DNA of 64,000 nt. It comes from Burkholderiales bacterium (GTDB lineage Bacteria; Pseudomonadota; Gammaproteobacteria; Burkholderiales; Burkholderiaceae_F). Location: assembly GCA_016716275.1 (NCBI GenBank), contig JADJWR010000003.1, positions 1,116,001-1,180,000 on the forward strand. The letters run 5' to 3'. The notes beneath the pieces were generated by a model. That model was given only the letters and a program-made list of their open reading frames with translations, searched no databases and was not told where the DNA came from. Position numbers and translations under genes: made by a program. Of this stretch, positions 46,323 to 54,051 are shown piece after piece. Every line of letters starts with the position of its first letter. Positions within the stretch are counted from its first letter, which is position 1.

Positions 46323-46484
46323 TTGACCGCACTCGCACTGTTCGTCGCCGCCGCCGTCCTGGCGGTGGTCTTCCGCTCGCCCGCCGCCTTCATCGCCGCC
46401 GCGGCGCTGGCCGCCCTGTACCTCTATCCGTACGTCGCGCTGCTCGTCCTGGGCCTCGCGGTTCTGTACGCCTTCACCCACTGA
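46323..46484 (+). CDS. small two-helix membrane protein, TTG start
   Basis: 53 residues beginning at TTG: TALALFVAAAVLAVVFRSPAAFIAAAALAALYLYPYVALLVLGLAVLYAFTH. GGAGA lies 8 bases upstream. Two hydrophobic helices. The same length and layout as the protein at 39739-39900, but no close sequence match. The next gene follows after 14 bases, using the AAAGGAG that begins right at this gene's stop. Confidence 0.5.
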   Translation: MTALALFVAAAVLAVVFRSPAAFIAAAALAALYLYPYVALLVLGLAVLYAFTH

Positions 46485-46498
46485 AAGGAGAAAGCACC

Positions 46499-46648
46499 AT
46501 GGACTACGCAAGCTGTCTGCCCGAGGCCGTCCAGCTCGTCCTGGCCTTCGACGATCTTTCCGAGGAAGCCATGCTGCGGGAGGCCATCCGTTCGCGGGCC
46601 GGCCTGCTGGCGCACCTGAGCCCCGAGGCGGTGTGCCAGCCCGACTGA
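46499..46648 (+). CDS. small hypothetical protein
   Basis: 49 residues: MDYASCLPEAVQLVLAFDDLSEEAMLREAIRSRAGLLAHLSPEAVCQPD. AAAGGAGAA lies at the right distance before the ATG. Acidic and helical; no family recognised. Probably cotranscribed with the TTG-start membrane protein. Confidence 0.5.
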   Translation: MDYASCLPEAVQLVLAFDDLSEEAMLREAIRSRAGLLAHLSPEAVCQPD

Positions 46649-46766
46649 TCTGATCACCGGCAGTATCCAGCAGCACCCCCTCCCGCTTCGCCCCTTCCCC
46701 GAAACCGACGACGACCGATCCGCTTCCGCGGAGGGCTCCGCTCGTCCTCACAAAGGAGATCCACCC

Positions 46767-47198
46767 ATGCAGGACTCGACAGAGGAAACACTGATCGCGC
46801 GCACCACCCTCGACGACGCGCAGCGCATGTCGGTGCCGGCCGCGCTGTTCGGCGTGCACTTCGCCACGCGCGTCGAGCCGTACGTCTTCGGCATCGCCCG
46901 CACGCTGTCGGAGGACTACGACGGCGGGTACTGGGACTTCCACACGCTCAGCAACGGTGCGTTCTACATGGCTCCGGCCGGCGACGAGCGCTTCGATGTC
47001 CGCTGCGAGAACGGCTTCGACGGCGAGCTCTCTGCGGACGCGCTGGGCATCACTTGCTGCCTCTACGCGTACAGCCACCTGAGCTTCGCCGGGCCGGACG
47101 CGCTCGCCGGGGAGTGCGCGCGGCAGTACCACCTGCTGCGCGAGTACGTGCTGGCCGGGCACGGCGAGTCGCCGGCGATCCTCGCGGCGATCGACTGA
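46767..47198 (+). CDS. ArdB/KlcA-family antirestriction protein
   Basis: 143 residues; AAAGGAG precedes the ATG. The diagnostic ArdB/KlcA segment is present: EDYDGGYWDFHTLSNGAFYMAPAG, followed by a DALGITCCLYAYSHLSF helix and YHLLREYVLAGHGE. Members carried by plasmids and integrative elements protect incoming DNA against type I restriction enzymes without resembling DNA like ArdA does. On this island it would help the element enter a new host, alongside restriction genes carried by the same island. Full length, no damage seen. Confidence 0.8.
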   Translation: MQDSTEETLIARTTLDDAQRMSVPAALFGVHFATRVEPYVFGIARTLSEDYDGGYWDFHTLSNGAFYMAPAGDERFDVRCENGFDGELSADALGITCCLYAYSHLSFAGPDALAGECARQYHLLREYVLAGHGESPAILAAID

Positions 47199-47220
47199 CC
47201 CCCGCGGCGACCACGCGCGG

Positions 47221-47305
47221 CCTGGGAAACTGGACACCTGGAATCCTGGAGGGCCTGCCGGCGGAGCACCCCGCCAGGTTCCCAGATCGCCAGGTTTCCA
47301 GATCC
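47221..47305. repeat. inverted 8-bp-period arrays (CTGG / CCAG type), copy A
   Basis: Four back-to-back octamers of form NCTGGNNN (CCTGGGAA, ACTGGACA, CCTGGAAT, CCTGGAGG; 47221-47252) are followed, after a 21-base GC spacer, by four octamers CCAGNNNN (CCAGGTTC, CCAGATCG, CCAGGTTT, CCAGATCC; 47274-47305). The period is exactly eight on both arms. The rest of the 321-base gap between the ArdB-like gene and the next gene holds no recognisable gene. Confidence 0.75.
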
Positions 47306-47519
47306 CCGGGCCGCCGCCCCTGGGGGTCCGCTCCCCCGGTGCTACCGGCCGAACGCCGGCGCCGCGCGTGGGGCGGCACGAACCGCTGCTGACCTACATG
47401 CCTGCCGAAAGCGGTCATTCAGAGGCAGTCATTCAGAGCGGCGTTGATAGCAGATGCTCAACATTCGAGTTCACCTGCAGCCGCAGGCCGTCCGATGCAA
47501 CGAAGGGTTAGCGCTGACC

Positions 47520-48545
47520 CTAATCGAGTTTGTAGAACTTAGGTTTAGGGCAGATCAGCGTGGTTGCCATCTGCTTAAGGTGAAGCCAGTTTGGCGCATT
47601 GACTGACACAAGTTGGTGTTTCTGACCTACCAAGTCCTGCTGAGCAGCCTCATTAAGAGCTTCCTCAATGTCGACGACAAAGGCATCAGGGTACTGCTCG
47701 ATCTGCTCTTGCATTCGCTGCGCTTTGGCGCTTGGCTTGACGTAGTACGGTGGTGGCTCTTGTTTTCCAAGCGAGCACATGCTTCGCCCGACGGCGTGGT
47801 AAGCATCACTGAACAGGCCCATGAATCCATTCGGATCTGCAAGGGAAACAATCCACAAGCGATGTGACTGGCTATAGCGAATGGTGCTGTGATTCCCCTT
47901 GTCCGCCGACTCAGGCACGATACCGATCCGTAGCCCTTTGCCGCCCTCCAGTTGCTTAAAGTTCGACTTCACAGTTGCCGCGAAGTATCGCGGATCGCCC
48001 TCGGTTGACAGAAAGAGGTCGGTCTTCCAAATCTGCTTGATTCGTTCGTTCAAGATCGGTTCTGCCGTCTTGCCCATGGCGGCCTTCGCCACCCAGGGAC
48101 CAAACCGAAAAGGCCGTCCGCTCCCCTCCGGGAGAAGAAACGAGTCAGTGCCAGCTTCGTCGACGACGGCATCCAGAAAGCCAAGATACCGGGCGCGCTC
48201 GTAACCGAAGAGTAGGGACTGCGGTTGGCCGTCCTTTATGAAAGAGGACGCCTTGCGCATTGCGGTGCTGAGCGGATTGAGCACTGATGGCTCACCGCCG
48301 ATGATGGCCTCATGCACTGCCCATTCGAATCCATCTCCACGCATGCCCTTGTCGCGGTCTAAACGCACGACCTTCGCTAGTTGGCGCATTCGGACCCGGT
48401 CAAGCGGAGTGTTCAGATCGGCCAGGTCTTCCGAGGAAAGTGAGTCCAGCAACGCTCGCAGCACTGAGCGCGCGACTGCGTAGAGGCCTCGCCCATATTC
48501 ATCTATTGGGGCGTTCTGCTCGAGGAAGGTTACGTTTGCGGCCAT
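47520..48545 (-). CDS. predicted PD-(D/E)XK-like nuclease, stand-alone
   Basis: 341 residues from the ATG at 48545. The pattern expected of a restriction-type nuclease fold is visible: helix MRGDGFEWAVHEAI with Glu, then IWKTDLFLSTEGDPRYFAATVKSNFKQLEGGKGLRIGIVPE, which offers an Asp and a V-K-S strand, ending in a polar C-terminal region. No known family recognised. Base composition is AT-richer than the backbone on either side, so it is probably a cargo gene. It could be a single-gene defence nuclease; assignment rests on motif spacing only. Confidence 0.5.
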   Translation of the reverse strand: MAANVTFLEQNAPIDEYGRGLYAVARSVLRALLDSLSSEDLADLNTPLDRVRMRQLAKVVRLDRDKGMRGDGFEWAVHEAIIGGEPSVLNPLSTAMRKASSFIKDGQPQSLLFGYERARYLGFLDAVVDEAGTDSFLLPEGSGRPFRFGPWVAKAAMGKTAEPILNERIKQIWKTDLFLSTEGDPRYFAATVKSNFKQLEGGKGLRIGIVPESADKGNHSTIRYSQSHRLWIVSLADPNGFMGLFSDAYHAVGRSMCSLGKQEPPPYYVKPSAKAQRMQEQIEQYPDAFVVDIEEALNEAAQQDLVGQKHQLVSVNAPNWLHLKQMATTLICPKPKFYKLD

Positions 48546-49262
48546 GACAGAAATGTATTTGGTGCGGGCTGCCGTGTTGAATGGCGGAACTGTCCGTTGA
48601 TCCAGTCTGCACCGTGCGCCCCAGCCAGGCCAGACATATCAAAGAAGATGGCCTCAAGAGAGGCGACGTTGGCAGCGCTCTTGACGACTATCCCGTGCTC
48701 CGCCGCCGTTGATCGAGAGTCACTTTCTGCGGTCGGTCTCGGCACCGGCTTTGCCGTTATTCTCGCTGCGTCTTCCAATGCCGGCTAGTGGCCGTTTCGC
48801 GACGGCCGCTGCTCGCGTGCCTCGGTCCGCTCCGCCGAGGTCACCGCCGCATACCCCCAGACGCTGGGCGCCGTTCGCTGCCTGCATTGCGGAAGCCGGC
48901 CGGGCCGCTCTCTTTCGAGCGAGCCGGCCGCATCGACTGACGCCCCACCCGACGACCCGTCGCGGCACCCGACGTCGCCAACCCGTTGACGCGCAAGCCG
49001 CTGCGTCAGGTCGTCGGGTGCGTCGGGTCCGCGCGGGCTCGCACGAGCGGGCCGAGCGCCGGCCCCCCCGGCCGGCCGCCGCGCATCGTCGCGCCTCACC
49101 CGTCGCACCCGACGACCCGTCGCGGGCCCATGCGGATCAACGGCCTGCGGCGCGACGGGCGGCGACGGGTGCGTCGGGTCGTCAGGTCGACGACGGCGCG
49201 CCGCCCCTGGCCGCTTCTCTTCTCTACACTGCCGTGCATGCCTTCTTGACGAGAGGATCTTC
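48546..49262. other. 717-base non-coding region with two inverted octamer arrays
   Basis: No convincing gene. Two inverted repeat systems are built from octamers ACCCGACG or ACCCGTCG. Arm 1 at 48947-48974 pairs with 49004-49028 (CGTCAGGT, CGTCGGGT, CGTCGGGT). Arm 2 at 49098-49122 pairs with 49163-49187 (CGACGGGT, CGTCGGGT, CGTCAGGT). They lie just before a backbone gene leading to the replication-type ATPase, so an origin or a partition or regulatory array is plausible. The left 230 bases still have cargo composition. Confidence 0.5.
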
Positions 49263-50168
49263 ATGCCGACGGAAATCGAACCCGAGCGACTGGTCGATCT
49301 GCGCCCCAGCTGCACAAGAGACGAGGCGATCGCCAAGCTGCTCGGCTGGCGCCGCGGCCCGCTCGTCCCGAAGTACTTCGACGTGAACATCGACGGAGTC
49401 CGCGTCGATCAGATTCCACTTCTTCTGTCGACCGAGATGCCGTTGCACGAGCAACTCGCGGCCATCCGCGAGGCAGCCCGCCGCGACTTGCTGACGGCCG
49501 CCGAAGGCGACGTCGCACCAGGCGAACTGGACGAGAAGGAGTCCGCGCTCGCGGTCGTCGACGAACTCATCAAGAAGGCTCGAACGTACTCGGTCCACAT
49601 CGAGGACGAGTTCGCGAAGGGTGCCGACAGCGCCTTGCGCATCGATGCGGCGGCCACGTCGGAATCCGGCGAGGAGCACATCACTCTGGCGAGCCTCGAT
49701 CGATGGGCGCGTGAGAGGTACGCAGGGTTATCGATCTTCGAAGACTCAACTTCCGCTCACTCAGTTGAATTGGGGTCTCGGCCTGACGAACCGCCGACTG
49801 CCGAAGGGCGAGCGGCTTCAGTCCCTGCCCCGGCAGATGCAGGGCCGGACAGAACGGCAGCGAACGCCGACGCGCCGATCATCGTCATCAAGACGAAGAG
49901 CGCCTGGAGGTGCGATCGCGTCGACCACTTTCTCGCGACCTTCGCCTTCGTGGTCGAAGCGCTGGCGGAAAAATCCGCGTCGCGATACATGGACGACAAG
50001 GGTCAACTGAAGATCGATCCTCTCGCGCAGGACCTCGCCAAGCGGGCGAAGCAGGCAGCAAACATCAAAGAAGACAACAAGTTTCTGAAAGGGCTGAGTC
50101 CCGATTCCATCAAGAGCCGAATCGAGGACGCACTTGGGGCCAAGCGAGAGCAGCTGCCCACGAAGTAA
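49263..50168 (+). CDS. hypothetical protein upstream of the replication module
   Basis: 301 residues; AGAGGA precedes the ATG. N-terminus MPTEIEPERLVDLRPSCTRDEAIAKLLGWRRGPLVPKYFDVNIDGVRVDQIPLLLSTEMPLHEQLAAIREAARRDLL; a variable linker; C-terminus HFLATFAFVVEALAEKSASRYMDDKGQLKIDPLAQDLAKRAKQAANIKEDNKFLKGLSPDSIKSRIEDALG. Helical at both ends, no family recognised. Position beside octamer arrays and before the ATPase gene suggests a DNA-binding or regulatory role for the element. Confidence 0.6.
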   Translation: MPTEIEPERLVDLRPSCTRDEAIAKLLGWRRGPLVPKYFDVNIDGVRVDQIPLLLSTEMPLHEQLAAIREAARRDLLTAAEGDVAPGELDEKESALAVVDELIKKARTYSVHIEDEFAKGADSALRIDAAATSESGEEHITLASLDRWARERYAGLSIFEDSTSAHSVELGSRPDEPPTAEGRAASVPAPADAGPDRTAANADAPIIVIKTKSAWRCDRVDHFLATFAFVVEALAEKSASRYMDDKGQLKIDPLAQDLAKRAKQAANIKEDNKFLKGLSPDSIKSRIEDALGAKREQLPTK

Positions 50169-50272
50169 CTTCGTACTTTCCAAGTTACTTTTTGGGAAAT
50201 TGATACTTTCCTACCTCCCGATCGATGGAATGGTGACTCCTAAACAGGCCAACACGGCCAAAGGAGTTCACC

Positions 50273-51826
50273 TTGGAAAGAGCAGACGAGCACGACGCTC
50301 GCCCCCCTGAAGAAGACAAGCAGCGCGACGCTGCTGAGGCGCCGGAAAGAATCCCGGTCGCCGTCCCGGCCGCCCCATCGCCGGTGGCCGTCGCGCCTGA
50401 GCCGCCGGCGCAGGTCGCCCGCGCGCTGCGTGACGACCACCGCGCCGCGCTCGGCCGCGACGGCAGGGTCTACCTGATCGAGCGCGACAGTCCCAACGTC
50501 CGAGCCCACCCACTCGGCACGCGCGCAGCCAACGCCGTCCTCGGCGAGCTGCTGCGGCGGGTCGGCGAGCTCGGGACCCCGACCCAGGTCCGCGACCTGA
50601 CCGAGGCGATCCGCTCGCACGCAGAGCTTCACCTGCCGGCCGAGGACGTGTGGTACCGGTACGGCGTGATCGTCGGAGGCGTCGAGATCGCCCTGTACGA
50701 CGACGCCGACACGCGTGTCCGGATCACGCCGGGCCGCGTCGAGGTGGTGACCTCCGGCTCGCCGGTGGCCTTCTACCGCACGCCGCACTGCCGGCCGATG
50801 GCCCTGCCCGCGGCGAGGGGCGACGTCCGCCTGCTGAAGCAGTACCTGAACCTCGACGACATGCAATTCACGCAGTACGTCGGCTACCTCACCTACACGA
50901 TGGCGCGCCCGAAGGTGCCGTCCAGCAAGTTCCTGCTGCTCGTCCTGCTCGGCGGACAGGGCAGCGCCAAGAGCACCGCCGCGCAGATCACCGTGCGGCT
51001 GATCGACCCGAGCGCCGTCGGCGTGCAGCGCTTCCCCGGCAGCGCCCGGGACCTGGGGATCGCCGCGCAGAGCGCGCACGTGCTCGCCTACGACAACCTG
51101 CGCCGCATCCACCCGTCGATGTCCGACGCGCTGTGCACGGCGTCGACCGGCGGCTCCTTCGTGACGCGGCAGCTGTACACCGACGCCGAGCAGGTGATCA
51201 TGCCGCTGCACGTGGCGGTGATCCTCAACGGGATCTTCGGCGGCTTCATGGGCCAGCCCGACCTCGCGCAGCGCAGTCTGGTGTTCCACCTGCGGCCGAT
51301 CGACGAGCGGCACCGCCGGTCCGAGTCCGACCTGGCGCGGCGCTTCGAGGCGGACCTGCCGGCCATCCAGCGCGGGCTGTTCGAGAAGACCGCCGCGATC
51401 CTGCAGCACCTCGACTCGGCCGAGGTGACCACGCCCGAGCGGATGTACGACTTCTGCCGCTGGCTCGCCGCCATGGAGCGGGCCGACGGCGCCCCCGTGG
51501 ACGTGTACCAGGCGGCCTACTCCACGCTGCTGCACGAGGCGCAGCTCGACAGCGTGATGGACAGCCTGCTGGGGGCGACGTTGCTCGAGTTCGCCGAGAA
51601 GGAGGGCAAGTGGGCCGGCACGCCGGCCGAGCTGCTGACCGAGCTGGGCAAGCTCGTGACCTTCTCTGCCGAGCGCTCGCGCGAGTGGCCGAGCAACCCC
51701 ATCTCGCTGGGAAGGCGCCTGGCGGTTCTGATTCCGGCCCTTCTGACCCAGGGCGTCGTCGTGGAGGTCACCCGCGGCCGCGAACGCCAGGTCACCATCA
51801 AGTGCACCAAGGAGGCGTCGAAATGA
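50273..51826 (+). CDS. phage/satellite-type replication ATPase (primase-helicase-like), TTG start
   Basis: 517 residues. AAAGGAG at 50259-50265, eight bases before a TTG, fixes the start. A variable Ala/Pro-rich N-terminus is followed by LLRRVGELGTPTQVRDLTEAIRSHAELHL and the ATPase core KFLLLVLLGGQGSAKSTAAQITVRLIDP (Walker A), SAHVLAYDNLRRIHPSMSDALCTASTGGSFVTRQLYTDAEQVIM (Walker B-like YDN with sensor residues) and VAVILNGIFGGFMGQPDLAQRSLVFHL. This resembles superfamily III-like helicases of phage satellites and integrative elements. It overlaps the next gene by ATGA. Likely role: replication of the excised element. Confidence 0.7.
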   Translation: MERADEHDARPPEEDKQRDAAEAPERIPVAVPAAPSPVAVAPEPPAQVARALRDDHRAALGRDGRVYLIERDSPNVRAHPLGTRAANAVLGELLRRVGELGTPTQVRDLTEAIRSHAELHLPAEDVWYRYGVIVGGVEIALYDDADTRVRITPGRVEVVTSGSPVAFYRTPHCRPMALPAARGDVRLLKQYLNLDDMQFTQYVGYLTYTMARPKVPSSKFLLLVLLGGQGSAKSTAAQITVRLIDPSAVGVQRFPGSARDLGIAAQSAHVLAYDNLRRIHPSMSDALCTASTGGSFVTRQLYTDAEQVIMPLHVAVILNGIFGGFMGQPDLAQRSLVFHLRPIDERHRRSESDLARRFEADLPAIQRGLFEKTAAILQHLDSAEVTTPERMYDFCRWLAAMERADGAPVDVYQAAYSTLLHEAQLDSVMDSLLGATLLEFAEKEGKWAGTPAELLTELGKLVTFSAERSREWPSNPISLGRRLAVLIPALLTQGVVVEVTRGRERQVTIKCTKEASK

Positions 51827-52128
51827 CGGACCCGACGAACCTGGCGCCGACGGAATCGAGGGACGTCACCCTGCTCAACGGCCGCAGCGTCTCGATCGAT
51901 TTCCACAACATCGTCCGGAACCAGGTCGTGGAGCGGCTGCCCGCGCTGACCCCCGGTGTCGACTACACGACCGAGCAGATCTGCGGCGCCGACTTCTGGC
52001 CGCTGCTCAGCGACGGCGAGTGCAGGCTCGCCGGAATGGTGCTGAAGGACCTGTCGCTGCGCGGGCTGGTGCCGCTGGTGCTGGTCGAGTGGGCGCACGA
52101 GTACCCGCTGAAGTTCCGGCTGATCTGA
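51823..52128 (+). CDS. small hypothetical protein coupled to the replication ATPase
   Basis: 101 residues; the ATG overlaps the ATPase TGA (ATGA) and follows AAGGAGG. Starts MTDPTNLAPTESRDVTLLNGRSVSIDFHNIVRNQVVERLPALTPGVDYTTEQICGADFWPLLSDGECRLAGMVLKDLSLRGLVPL. The end (GECRLAGMVLKDLSLRG) reads like a compact winged-helix-type protein. No family recognised. It probably works with the ATPase or regulates the element. Confidence 0.6.
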   Translation: MTDPTNLAPTESRDVTLLNGRSVSIDFHNIVRNQVVERLPALTPGVDYTTEQICGADFWPLLSDGECRLAGMVLKDLSLRGLVPLVLVEWAHEYPLKFRLI

Positions 52129-52293
52129 CGGCCACGGCGGCGCCGGTCGTCCGCGGCCGCGCCGCCCCCTCCGATCGCTCACCCATCCGATTCGACATCA
52201 GACCAAGTAAGGAGCACGAACATGCCAGTCACGAAATCGACACCGCGAGTCAGCGACAGCGGCCGGCGCCAACCCGGTGTCCGCCGCTCTTAT

Positions 52294-52309
52294 ATACCCC
52301 ACAGGGTAT
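52294..52309. promoter_or_regulatory. palindrome upstream of the integrase gene
   Basis: ATACCC - 4-base loop - GGGTAT is a perfect 6-bp inverted repeat 55 bases before the integrase ATG, within an otherwise AT-rich TATATA patch. It could be an operator or part of a promoter for the integrase. No terminator T-tract follows. Confidence 0.35.
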
Positions 52310-52364
52310 GCGGAGAAACACAGGGCTCTATCGCCTTGATCCGCATCGAAAACCGAGGAAGAGC

Positions 52365-53675
52365 ATGAAACTCAAGCTCACCCAGGAGTTCATCCAGACG
52401 CAGCTGCGCTGCCCCGAGGGCAAGGGCCGCGTCGAGTACTGCGACACCGAGGTGCCGGGCCTGTACGTCGAGGCGCGCGCCACCAGCCCCGGCGAGGGCA
52501 CCTTCTACCTCCGCTACAAGGACCGCGGCGGCAAGACGTGCCACCAGAAGCTCGGCCGCACCGGCGACGTCGGCCTGGCCGAGGCGAGGAAGGCGGCCAA
52601 GACCATGCGCGCCGAGATCAGCCTCGGCCAGCGCGATCCACGGGCTGAGGCGAAGGCGCGTACGGCGGTGCCGACGTTCGCCGAGTTCTTCCGCGATCAC
52701 TATCTGCCGCACGCAAAGCCGCGGAAGCGATCCTGGAAAAGGGACGAGCAGCTTTATCGGCTCTACCTCGACGGCAAGTTCGGCCACAAGCGGTTGAACG
52801 AACTCTCGCGGAAGGAGCTGATCGAGCATCACGCTTCGCTCCTGAACCAGGGGCTTTCTCCGGCCAGCGCCGATCACATGGCCAAGCTCGCAAGACGTTG
52901 CCTGGCACTTTCCCAGGAGTGGCAACTGATCGACAGCAACCCGTTGTCGCGCTTCCCACTGTTCAACGCGAACAACCAGGTCGAGCGGCTGCTGGACGGC
53001 GAGCAGCTGGGTCGCCTGCTGGAGGTGCTCCGGACCGACAGGAGTCGGGCCGTGTGCCAAATCGCGATGTTCCTGCTGTCGACCGGCGCGCGGCTGAACG
53101 AGGCGCTGTCGGCGACCTGGGACCAGGTGGACATCGACCACAGGGTTTGGAAGATCGCCGCCGCGCACTCGAAGTCGAAGAGGATCAGGTCCGTGCCCCT
53201 TAACGACAGCGCCCTGGCCGTGCTCGAGGAGGTCGGCGTGGGCACCGCGGGCCCGATCTTCCTCAATGCCAAGACGAAGGCGCGCTACGTATCCGTACGC
53301 AAGGTGTGGCTGCGCCTGTGCGCCAAGGCGGGGCTGCCCGGGCTGCGCCTGCACGACCTGCGGCACCAGTACGCCAGCCTGCTGGTCAACGGCGGAAGGT
53401 CGCTGTACGAGGTGCAGGCCATCCTCGGGCACAGCAGCCCCACGGTGACGCAGCGGTACGCGCACCTGAGCACGAGGGCGCTGCAGGAGGCGGCCGGCGC
53501 GGCGTCGGTGCTCGTTAAGCCTGTGACATCAGCGCCAGCGCCCGCCGCGGCCAACGCGGTAGTGGTCGTCGCTCATCCGGCGCCGGTCGAGCGGTCCGAG
53601 GCGGCCAACGCCCCGACCACCGGCGGCGAGGACGAAGCGCCGCATCAGCCGGAGGCCGGGCAGCGGGCGGCGTGA
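52365..53675 (+). CDS. tyrosine recombinase (site-specific integrase)
   Basis: 436 residues from the ATG at 52365 (GAGGAAGAG upstream). N-terminal DUF4102-like arm (KLTQEFIQTQLRCPEGKGRVEYCDTEVPGLYVEARATSPGEGTFYLRYKDRGGK) and SAM-like core-binding domain precede the catalytic domain: first Arg in LLSTGARLNEALSATWDQVD, HLR in LRLHDLRHQYASLLVNGG, and GHSSPTVTQRYAHLS with His and the nucleophilic Tyr. All active-site residues are present. The last 70 residues are a low-complexity Ala/Pro tail. Enzymes of this group often use tRNA 3' ends; here the tRNA-Asn lies 34 kb away at the other end of the accessory DNA. Ends the island backbone. Confidence 0.92.
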   Translation: MKLKLTQEFIQTQLRCPEGKGRVEYCDTEVPGLYVEARATSPGEGTFYLRYKDRGGKTCHQKLGRTGDVGLAEARKAAKTMRAEISLGQRDPRAEAKARTAVPTFAEFFRDHYLPHAKPRKRSWKRDEQLYRLYLDGKFGHKRLNELSRKELIEHHASLLNQGLSPASADHMAKLARRCLALSQEWQLIDSNPLSRFPLFNANNQVERLLDGEQLGRLLEVLRTDRSRAVCQIAMFLLSTGARLNEALSATWDQVDIDHRVWKIAAAHSKSKRIRSVPLNDSALAVLEEVGVGTAGPIFLNAKTKARYVSVRKVWLRLCAKAGLPGLRLHDLRHQYASLLVNGGRSLYEVQAILGHSSPTVTQRYAHLSTRALQEAAGAASVLVKPVTSAPAPAAANAVVVVAHPAPVERSEAANAPTTGGEDEAPHQPEAGQRAA

Positions 53676-54051
53676 GGGCGCGCGGCGGGGGGGTCCGTCG
53701 CCGCGGCGGAGGCGCGCCCGGGCCCCAGGTTGCGCCCAGGGGCGGCGAGCGGCGGGCGGTCATGGCGGCCCCCATCGGTCGCCGGCGCGCCGCAACTGCG
53801 GGCGCAGGGAAGTGCGCAACTCTCAGGTCGGCGGAGCGCCCGGCGGACGCGCCCTCGCCGGCACCCCCGCGCGGCCGGAGCGGACGGACGCGCAGGCGAG
53901 CTGTCGACCCGTTCGAGACGGTCGAGTCTGGCTCCCGGCCTGACCTGTTCAGACCGGTTGCAGACCTTCGTCCCAGGCATGCGAGCGGCGGCGTCGCAGG
54001 CTGCTCCCGGCTGCGTATAGTCGTCGACGACGTGTACCCCAGGAGAACTCA
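53676..54051. other. intergenic region, probable right border of the island
   Basis: About 375 GC-rich bases with no ribosome site or recognisable protein. I searched by eye for a copy of the tRNA-Asn 3' end (core GGTCGGGGAGCCA) and did not find one. If an attachment site is here it is short or diverged. Confidence 0.35.

Larger units (their letters stand above)
18277..53700. mobile_element. putative tRNA-Asn-associated genomic island with nested defence cargo
   Basis: The left border is the tRNA-Asn 3' end; the right border is placed just after a tyrosine integrase gene. Within it are a replication-type ATPase, an ArdB-like antirestriction gene, many short unknown genes and at least four likely defence modules. 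No housekeeping genes are seen. Composition alternates between very GC-rich backbone segments (18.3-19.0, 32.7-33.9, 36.3-37.0, 38.3-39.5, 43.4-47.4, 49.2-53.7 kb) and AT-richer inserts. I could not find a second copy of the tRNA 3' end near 53.7 kb, so the right border is approximate. No conjugation genes or phage structural genes are visible. Confidence 0.55.

Noticed and set aside
47221..47305. CRISPR array
   Set aside because: The repeat unit is only 8 bp, varies at most positions, has no spacers, and no cas operon is present; the Cas4-like gene is isolated.
48530..48778. 82-codon frame on the minus strand upstream of the predicted nuclease gene
   Set aside because: It begins with TTG without a ribosome site, has no recognisable product, and a competing frame exists on the other strand.
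53931..53955. Inverted partial match to the tRNA-Asn 3' end after the integrase
   Set aside because: Only a gapped similarity to the CAGGTC...GGGAGCCA segment in reverse orientation; likely chance in GC-rich DNA.
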